Shown here piece by piece: positions 58,185 to 64,000 of a stretch of DNA of 64,000 nt. A model generated the notes under the pieces. It was not told the origin of the DNA, did not search any database, and saw only the letters and a program-made list of their open reading frames with translations. Both the position numbers and the translations under genes were made by a program. The stretch lies in contig DASTWV010000042.1 in NCBI GenBank assembly GCA_035765775.1, positions 1-64,000 of the forward strand. The letters are read 5' to 3'. Each line of letters begins with the position of its first letter. Position 1 is the stretch's first letter. Origin of the DNA: Actinomycetota bacterium (lineage in GTDB: Bacteria; Actinomycetota; CADDZG01; JAHWKV01; JAOPZY01).

Positions 58185-58748
58185 CTACTTCTTGCCGAAC
58201 TTGAACAGGTTCTTGAAGAACGCCTTGGCGGAGAGCAGCATGAGGGAGAAGCCGCTCATGGCCTTGGGCGCCTTGCCCGCCTTGCCGCCCCCCACGCCGC
58301 CACCTTTGATGTCGGCGGCCGCGCACGCGGCGAACTGCTTCATCAGGGCGCCGATGACGTCAACCATCATGCCGCGGCCGTACTGGGCGATGGCGCCCGT
58401 CATGTTGATGTCCTGGTTCAAGCGCACGGTGGTGCCGCCGCCGGCCGCCACCATGGTGGAGGTCACCTTGGCGGACGCCTGCCCCTTGCCCTTCTCCTCG
58501 GCGCCGGTGGCCACCATGACCACCCGGTGGGCGCCTTCGTTCTTCTCCTGGATGTCGATGACGCCCCCGAAGGCGAGCTTCAGCGGACCCATCGAGACCT
58601 TCACCCGGCCCTTGACCTGACGGTCGGTGGCCGACACGATCTCAGCCCCGGGCATGCACTTGGCCACCCGCGGGAAGTCGTTCATGTACTTCCATACCGT
58701 GTCCACCGGTGCTGGAATGGTGAACTCGTTGTCGATGACTACTCCCAT
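58185..58748 (-). CDS. coxG: CO dehydrogenase subunit G (CoxG, SRPBCC)
   Basis: A 187-aa CoxG protein: VVIDNEFTIPAPVDTVWKYMNDFPRVAKCMPGAEIV, KGRVKVSMGPLKLAFGGVIDIQEKNE and VRLNQDINMTGAIAQYGRGMMVDV are family hallmarks. The C-terminal tail ends in an amphipathic FSLMLLSAKAFFKNLFKFGKK that could touch the membrane. CoxG is thought to bind quinone and bring it to CO dehydrogenase. ATG 58748 has GAGGAGGGGG. It stands between the XdhC gene and the membrane-protein run. Confidence 0.93.
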   Translation of the reverse strand: MGVVIDNEFTIPAPVDTVWKYMNDFPRVAKCMPGAEIVSATDRQVKGRVKVSMGPLKLAFGGVIDIQEKNEGAHRVVMVATGAEEKGKGQASAKVTSTMVAAGGGTTVRLNQDINMTGAIAQYGRGMMVDVIGALMKQFAACAAADIKGGGVGGGKAGKAPKAMSGFSLMLLSAKAFFKNLFKFGKK

Positions 58749-58991
58749 GCCCCCTCCTCTATCGAAGCCCAGTTTTGTGCGGGAACAAACCCTATAGCTT
58801 TCACAATCTCAAAGTCCAAAACGGTGGTGGCCTGCGGCACGCCCGAGGCCGCGGAACAGCACATGGCGACGCACGGCTACGCGCGGGTGCGCGCACCGGT
58901 GGCTGGCCCCGGCAGCGAGGTGCCGCGGTCATGCAGGCAAAGACTGGGGGGTCGTACGAGGCAATACGCGGTGGTTTGAACCCCGCATCGA

Positions 58992-60176
58992 TCAGGAGGC
59001 GCCGACGCGGGCGGCGCTGGGGGTGCCGTCGAGGTCCGTGGTGAGCTCGGAGCTGCGGTCGTGGATGTGGCCCGGCCGGTCCCGGAGGAACCCGGCGGAG
59101 CGGCCCGAGCGCACGGCGATCACCTCCGACATGATTGCCCACGCCACCTCCTCAGGGCCCTCGGCCCCGATGTCGAGGCCGGATGGGGCATAGATCTTGG
59201 CGAGGTCGGCCTCGGAGGGCTGGACGCCTTCCTTGGCGAGGTCGGTCAGCACGCTGTCCAAGCGCTTGCGGGGCCCGAGCGACCCGATGTAGGCGACAGC
59301 GGTGCCCAGGTAGGAGCGGATGTAGTCCTTGTCCCGAAGGTAGTTGTGGCTCATCACCAGGACGAAGGTGCGGTGATCGGCGCCCGTGACCGAGGCGGCC
59401 TCCTCCGGCCGGCTCAGAGGCACGAAGCCTTCCGCCTCGGGGAAGCGGTCCTTGGTGAGGAAGCGGTCGCGGTCGTCCACGACGATGGGCCGCCAGCCGA
59501 GCTGGGCGGCGAAGCGCACCACCGGGATGGCGTCGTGGCCGGCGCCACACACCAGCAGGCGGGGGCTGGGCTCCAACACCTCGACGAAGGCGGTGAACGT
59601 GGCGTCGCCGATGGCGATCGGGCGCTTGATCGAGGCGCCGGTGGCCAGCGCCTCGGCGGCGGCCACCACGGCGGCCTCGTCGGCGGCGGTGCTGCCCAGC
59701 GAGCGCTCGCTCCGCCCGTCGGGGTGGACGAGGATCCGGCCCCCGTGCTCGACCCCTTCGGCGGTGCCGGCATCGATGACGGTGACCACGGCCAGATCCC
59801 GTTCCTCACTGAGCGCCCGGCGCAGGTCGGCGGTCACCTCGACCGCCTTCTCGGCCGGCTCGACAAAGAGCTCGACGGCACCGTTGCAGCCGAGACCCCA
59901 GCCCCAGACCGCCTCGTCGTCGGCGGTGAGATCGAAGTCCACCATGGTGGCCTTGCCATTGCCCATCACCCGGCGGGCCACCTCCTGCACATCGCCTTCC
60001 AGGCAGCCGCCTGAGATGTTGCCCACCATGTCGCCGGACTCCGGCACCAGCAGGCGGGCACCCGGGCGCCGGTAGGTGGATCCCCGGACGGCCACGATGG
60101 TGGCGAGTGCCATCTTCTCCCCCCGACCGGCGAGGGTCTCGATGGCTTCCAGGACGTCGGCGATTTCGCTGCTCAT
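58992..60176 (-). CDS. XdhC/CoxI-family molybdenum-enzyme maturation protein
   Basis: A 394-aa protein with the N-terminal XdhC_CoxI domain (MALATIVAVRGSTYRRPGARLLV, ISGGCLEGDVQEVARRV) and C-terminal Rossmann XdhC_C domain (RLLVCGAGHDAIPVVRFAAQLGWRPIVVDDR, YIGSLGPRKR). Such proteins carry and sulfurate molybdenum cofactor for xanthine or CO dehydrogenase. ATG 60176. It lies 60 bp after the second XdhC gene. Confidence 0.93.
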   Translation of the reverse strand: MSSEIADVLEAIETLAGRGEKMALATIVAVRGSTYRRPGARLLVPESGDMVGNISGGCLEGDVQEVARRVMGNGKATMVDFDLTADDEAVWGWGLGCNGAVELFVEPAEKAVEVTADLRRALSEERDLAVVTVIDAGTAEGVEHGGRILVHPDGRSERSLGSTAADEAAVVAAAEALATGASIKRPIAIGDATFTAFVEVLEPSPRLLVCGAGHDAIPVVRFAAQLGWRPIVVDDRDRFLTKDRFPEAEGFVPLSRPEEAASVTGADHRTFVLVMSHNYLRDKDYIRSYLGTAVAYIGSLGPRKRLDSVLTDLAKEGVQPSEADLAKIYAPSGLDIGAEGPEEVAWAIMSEVIAVRSGRSAGFLRDRPGHIHDRSSELTTDLDGTPSAARVGAS

Positions 60177-60236
60177 GTGTGCGGCTCCCTCGTTACCCGG
60201 CCCTCACCCCGCCATCGGGTGGGCCTTGCCGCGGTC

Positions 60237-61268
60237 CTACGCCGGGACGGCAAGGTAGCTGGCAGGGTCTTTTTCAAACTTCTTCTTGCATGCCGGGCAG
60301 CAGAAGTAGAAGGTCTGCCCGTCGTGCTCCGTCGTGAAGCGGGCGGTGGCGATGTCCACGAGCATCTCGCACACGGGGTCCACCGCCTCGCCCAGCTCGG
60401 CGACCCGCTCTGCGGGCGCCATCTCGGCGTCGGGCGCCATCTCGGCGTCGGGCGGCGCCGTATGGGCAAAGGTGACCAGCGCACGGTTGGCGGCCACGAA
60501 CTGCACCAGCTCGGCCAGCACACCGACCGCGATCTCGTCATGGCGCAGGCTGCCGAGGTCCAGCCCGGCGGGCGCCTTCATCCGGGTGAGCTGCTCTGGG
60601 CTGTAGCCCACGTCGCTCAGCCACTCCATCACCGACTTGCCCCGCTTGCGGGAGGCGATCAGACCGATGTATGCCGCCGGTGACGCCAGGGCCTTGTCGA
60701 CGGCCAGCTCGTCGTACTGGCCTTGTGTGGCCACTACCACCAGCGAGCCTTCGTTGACTCCGGCGAGTTCCAGATCCAGGGTGGTGACCACACGGCCCGC
60801 CTCCGGGTGGGCCTCGGGGTCACCCTTGTCATCCACCACGACGGTGCGCCAACCCAGGGTGTTGGCCATCCGGGTCAGGGTCCCCACCAGGGGCGTGCGG
60901 CCGATGACCACGAGGTGCGGCTTGGGCAGCACCGGCTGCACGAACAGCTCGATGGCCCCCTCGCTCTGGCACTGCATGGGGACGAGGCTGATGCCGTCGC
61001 CCTCCCGGGCCTTCAGCTCCTCGGGAGAGCCGAGGAGTACCACCCGGGCCTCACCGGACTCGATGGCCTTCCGGGACTCCCGGATGACCACTGCCTCGGA
61101 GCACGCCCCGGACAACCAGCCGCGGACCTTGCCGGCGGCGGTGACGATGGCCTGGTTGCCCGGCTGTGCCGAGGAGGGGGCCCGACGCCACACCACGGTG
61201 GCCAGAGCGAAGGGCTCGCCCCGTCGGGACAACTCCTGGCGCAACTCGAGAAGATCCTCAGCCATCAT
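60237..61268 (-). CDS. XdhC/CoxI-family protein fused to a YHS domain
   Basis: About 343 aa. XdhC_CoxI (FALATVVWRRAPSSAQPGNQAIV, GWLSGACSEAVVIRESRKAIE) and XdhC_C (HLVVIGRTPLVGTLTRMANTLGWRTVVVDD, YIGLIASRKRG) are followed by a C-terminal YHS domain: VDPVCEMLVDIATARFTTEHDGQTFYFCCPACKKKFEKDPASYL. YHS domains bind metal such as copper. A tandem PDAEMA-PDAEMA (18-bp repeat) joins the parts. ATG 61268 or 61265 are both possible. A role in bringing Cu to the Mo/Cu site is a guess. Confidence 0.9.
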   Translation of the reverse strand: MMAEDLLELRQELSRRGEPFALATVVWRRAPSSAQPGNQAIVTAAGKVRGWLSGACSEAVVIRESRKAIESGEARVVLLGSPEELKAREGDGISLVPMQCQSEGAIELFVQPVLPKPHLVVIGRTPLVGTLTRMANTLGWRTVVVDDKGDPEAHPEAGRVVTTLDLELAGVNEGSLVVVATQGQYDELAVDKALASPAAYIGLIASRKRGKSVMEWLSDVGYSPEQLTRMKAPAGLDLGSLRHDEIAVGVLAELVQFVAANRALVTFAHTAPPDAEMAPDAEMAPAERVAELGEAVDPVCEMLVDIATARFTTEHDGQTFYFCCPACKKKFEKDPASYLAVPA

Positions 61269-61345
61269 CACCGCCGCCTAACTTGGTCAACTGTTGTAGC
61301 TATTCACAACGATGCTGCGTACTGCGGTATTCCGACGTCGCCGGC

Positions 61346-63721
61346 TTAGGTGCCGGGCAGCGGCGGGGTGCCAGGCACGTCGTGCTTGTAGTGCATGGCT
61401 TCCCACACACGGCTCGACAGGCACGGCATGTCGATGTTGCGGACCCCGAGGTGGGCGATGGCGTCGACCACGGCGTTCACGAAGGCGGCGGGGCCACCCA
61501 CGCAGCCGCACTCCCCGATGCCCTTGCACCCGATCGGGTGGTGAGGCGACGGGGTGACGACCTCGTACAGCTCGAAGTGCGGGGTCTCCCAGGCGGTCGG
61601 GATCATGTAGTCCATGTAGTTGGCCCCGATGCAGTTGCCCTGGGAGTCGAACGTGATCATCTGGTGGTACGCCATGGCGAACGCCTCGGCGAGACCGCCG
61701 TGCAGCTGCGCCTCCACGATCATCGGGTTGATGCGGACGCCGCAGTCGTCAACGCCGATGAACTTGAGGACATCCCACTCCCCGGTGTCGGGGTCGACCT
61801 CGACCGTGGTGATGTACACGTCGAACGGCCAGGTCATGTTGGGCGGGTCGTAGTACGCGTTGTTCTCCAGGCCGGGCTCGAGGCCGTCGGGCATGTTGGT
61901 GTAGGCCGCGAAGGCGCAGTCCTGGATGGTGACGCCGCGGTTGGGGGCGGAGCGCACGTAGAAGCGCCCGAGCTCCCACTCCACGTCTTCCTCGGATACC
62001 TCGAGGAGGTGGGCGGCGAGCTTCTTGGCCTTGGCCCGCACCTTGCGGGAGACCATGGCAGTGGCGGCGCCGGCGGTCGGGGTGGACCGGGAGGCGTAGG
62101 TGCCCATGCCGAACGGCGTGTTGTCGGTGTCGCCGTGCTGGACCAGGATGTCGTCCGCCGGGATCCCCAGCTCGTGGGTCACGATCTGAGCGAAGGTGGT
62201 CTCGTGGCCCTGACCCTGCGTCTTGGAACCGATCTTCAGGACGGCCTTGCCGGAGGGGTGAACCCGCAGCTCGGCGGAGTCGAACATCTTGATGCCGATG
62301 ATGTCGTACTCACGGGAGTTGCCGGCGCCCAGCGGCTCCGACATCGTCGAGATGCCGATGCCCAGGAGGCGGCCCTGGCTGCGAGCCTGCTTCTGGCGCT
62401 CGAGGAAGCCGTAGTAGTCGATCTTCTCCAGGCCCAGGTCCAGGCACTTGTCGTAGTCACCGGAGTCCAGCAGGAACCCGAACGTGGTGCGGTGCGGGAA
62501 CTCCCGGACGAAGTTGACCCGGCGGAACTCGGCCTGGTCCATGCCGATCTCGTAGGCGCAGGTCTGCATGAAGCGCTCCTGGAACAGCATCGACTCGGTG
62601 ATCCGGAACGAGCACCGGTAGGCGACACCCCCGGGAGCCTTGTTGGTGTAGTGGCCCTGGGCGGTCATGTAGCCGTAGGGGATGTCGTAGCAGCCGAAGA
62701 TCGAGTGGAACAGGCCGATCTTGAACTTGGTCGGCTGGGCGTCCGAGAAGAACCCACCGTTGTCGGTGTCGGCGTGGATGCGCACCGCCTGGATCTTGCC
62801 GTCCTTGCGGATGGCGGCGTCGCAGTGGAAGTAGATGTCCCGGGCGAACGACGACGAGATAAGGTTGCCGGTCTTGTCCTCGATCCACTTCACCGGCCTG
62901 GTGAGAAGGATGGAGGCCAGGATGGCGATGACGTAGCTGGGGTACACCGGCACCTTGTTGCCGAAACCGCCGCCGAGGTCGGGGGCGATGACCCGGATCA
63001 TGTGCTCGGGAAGCTCGGCCACCAGGGCGACAGCCGTGCGGATGATGTGCGGCGCCTGGGTGGTCAGGTAGATGGTCAGCTTGCCCGTGGCGGAGTTGTA
63101 GTCGCTGATGATCGCGTTGCACTCGATCGGGCAGGCGTGGGTGCGGGGGTAGTAGATGTCCTGCGAGACGATCTGCAGGTTCGGGTCGGCGAACACCCGC
63201 TCGGTGTTCTCCTTGTCTCCCACTTCCCAGGTGTAGCAGATGTTGTTGGTCTGGCCTGCCTTGTCGTCCCGGATGATCGGGGCGCCGGGGGCGAGGGCCT
63301 GCTGCGGGTTCACGATCGGGGGAAGCGGGTCGTACTCGACCGTGATCGCCTCGCATGCGTCCTTGGCGATGTAGGGGTCGTCGGCCACAACGCAGGCGAT
63401 CTCCTGGCCCTGGAAGCGCACCTTGTCCGTCACCAGGACGGCCTGGGTGTCGTAGCTCAGAGTCGGCATCCACGCCAGGTTGTGCTGGGCAGCCATCTCA
63501 CCGGTGACGACCAGGTGCACACCCGGCGTCATCCATGCCTTTGAGGTGTCCAGTGAGGTAATCCGTGCGTGCGCGATGGGCGCCCGCAGGGTCTCCATGT
63601 GGAGCATGCCGGGGAGCTTGAAGTCGTCGATGTAGTTGCCCTTGCCCCGGATGAAGCGCGCATCCTCGACCCGCTTGCGGCTGGCGCCGAGGCCACCGAT
63701 CTGGATCTCGTCTAATGCCAT
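61346..63721 (-). CDS. coxL: Form I aerobic CO dehydrogenase large subunit
   Basis: A 791-aa Mo/Cu enzyme that oxidises CO to CO2. The form I active-site loop GGVAYRCSFR is present, with the Cu-binding Cys at about residue 370; form II enzymes have AYRGAGR instead. GGGFGNKVPVYP, GQGHETTFAQI and KGIGECGCVGG (catalytic Glu) bind the molybdopterin cytosine dinucleotide site. ATG 63721 has AAGGAG. It directly follows coxS. The partner coxM probably lies beyond the right edge. Confidence 0.97.
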   Translation of the reverse strand: MALDEIQIGGLGASRKRVEDARFIRGKGNYIDDFKLPGMLHMETLRAPIAHARITSLDTSKAWMTPGVHLVVTGEMAAQHNLAWMPTLSYDTQAVLVTDKVRFQGQEIACVVADDPYIAKDACEAITVEYDPLPPIVNPQQALAPGAPIIRDDKAGQTNNICYTWEVGDKENTERVFADPNLQIVSQDIYYPRTHACPIECNAIISDYNSATGKLTIYLTTQAPHIIRTAVALVAELPEHMIRVIAPDLGGGFGNKVPVYPSYVIAILASILLTRPVKWIEDKTGNLISSSFARDIYFHCDAAIRKDGKIQAVRIHADTDNGGFFSDAQPTKFKIGLFHSIFGCYDIPYGYMTAQGHYTNKAPGGVAYRCSFRITESMLFQERFMQTCAYEIGMDQAEFRRVNFVREFPHRTTFGFLLDSGDYDKCLDLGLEKIDYYGFLERQKQARSQGRLLGIGISTMSEPLGAGNSREYDIIGIKMFDSAELRVHPSGKAVLKIGSKTQGQGHETTFAQIVTHELGIPADDILVQHGDTDNTPFGMGTYASRSTPTAGAATAMVSRKVRAKAKKLAAHLLEVSEEDVEWELGRFYVRSAPNRGVTIQDCAFAAYTNMPDGLEPGLENNAYYDPPNMTWPFDVYITTVEVDPDTGEWDVLKFIGVDDCGVRINPMIVEAQLHGGLAEAFAMAYHQMITFDSQGNCIGANYMDYMIPTAWETPHFELYEVVTPSPHHPIGCKGIGECGCVGGPAAFVNAVVDAIAHLGVRNIDMPCLSSRVWEAMHYKHDVPGTPPLPGT

Positions 63722-63745
63722 AGCTTGTCTCCTTCTCCCTCAGTA

Positions 63746-64000
63746 CTAGCGGATCGGCGCCGCGCCCCGGGCGGATACCCCGGACGTTGCCATCTTCTTC
63801 GCAGCCCACTTCACAGCCTTCACGATGTTCACGTAGCCGGTGCACCGGCAGTTGTTGCCGGACAGCGCCCAGCGGATCTCCTCTTCGGTCGGGTTCGGGT
63901 TCTCGTCCAGGAACGCCGTGGCGGTCATCATCATGCCGGGGGTGCAGAACCCGCACTGCAGCCCGTGCTCCTCGTGGAAGCCCTCCTGCACCGGGGACAG
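63746..64000 (-). CDS. coxS: CO dehydrogenase small (2Fe-2S) subunit, 5' part outside window
   Basis: The last 84 codons of the iron-sulfur subunit. [22 protein letters not shown] and, 31 residues later, [13 protein letters not shown] are the C-x2-C / C-x-C ligands of the molybdopterin-proximal 2Fe-2S cluster. The N-terminal plant-type ferredoxin part lies beyond the right edge. The tail ([12 protein letters not shown]) is slightly long. coxL follows after 24 bp. Confidence 0.95.
   Translation of the reverse strand: MSPVQEGFHEEHGLQCGFCTPGMMMTATAFLDENPNPTEEEIRWALSGNNCRCTGYVNIVKAVKWAAKKMATSGVSARGAAPIR

Noticed and set aside
58749-58991. A gene in the gap between coxG and the XdhC gene
   Set aside because: The only frames are short, lack ribosome sites and have no family-like sequence; it is treated as an empty gap of about 240 bp.

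Overview
The window comes from a high-GC actinobacterium. The block padR-ino1 / DUF5318 / ponA / GT87 / rpsF-ssb-rpsR-rplI-dnaB (20.5-31.0 kb) has the order known around ino1, ponA1 and dnaB in mycobacteria. The dnaK-grpE-dnaJ-hspR operon with an HspR-type operator is also an actinobacterial trait. The organism evidently decodes UGA as selenocysteine, because two small genes (50.0 and 53.4 kb) carry an in-frame UGA exactly at a conserved cysteine position. I cannot place it below phylum level; a deep-branching soil actinobacterium is only a guess.

Layout. 0-7.3 kb: a very large CRISPR array (68 repeats counted by eye, running left to right), with an IS21-family element inserted in one spacer and the end of a second IS21-like element at the left edge. 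No cas genes are in the window. 7.5-11.8 kb: a PAP2 phosphatase, a histone-deacetylase-like amidohydrolase, CCA-adding enzyme and a methyltransferase. 11.8-19.3 kb: two paralogous transmembrane Ser/Thr kinases with matching extracellular domains on either side of a glutamate decarboxylase. 19.5-22.2 kb: an MpaB-like oxygenase, inositol-1-phosphate synthase and its PadR regulator. 22.4-31.0 kb: cell-wall, ribosomal and replication genes, ending in dnaB interrupted by a class 3 intein. 31.2-42.8 kb: an ECF sigma/anti-sigma-like pair, a TSUP transporter, an enoyl-CoA hydratase, an ABC permease, ArsR/SRPBCC, ClpP, YqeB-like, tRNA-Gly(CCC) and a membrane Fe-S oxidoreductase. 42.9-49.8 kb: heat-shock operon and clpB. 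50-53.7 kb: two predicted selenoprotein genes around a SpoIID protein and threonine dehydratase.

53.7-64 kb (minus strand): a form I Mo/Cu CO dehydrogenase locus (coxS partial, coxL with the AYRCSFR loop, two XdhC/CoxI-type maturation proteins, coxG). It is followed by a run of eight small one-helix membrane proteins, a terminator, and a MocA-like molybdopterin cytidylyltransferase. The eight membrane proteins have no function I recognise. Three are about 200 aa, built of heptad-like outer segments, and end in a cysteine pair. Their place directly after coxG suggests a membrane scaffold or electron-conduit system for CO oxidation; this is the best candidate here for an undescribed system.

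Together the genes suggest an aerobic soil actinobacterium that can scavenge CO, makes selenoproteins, and has carried a heavy load of foreign DNA. All readings are by eye; no database search was run.
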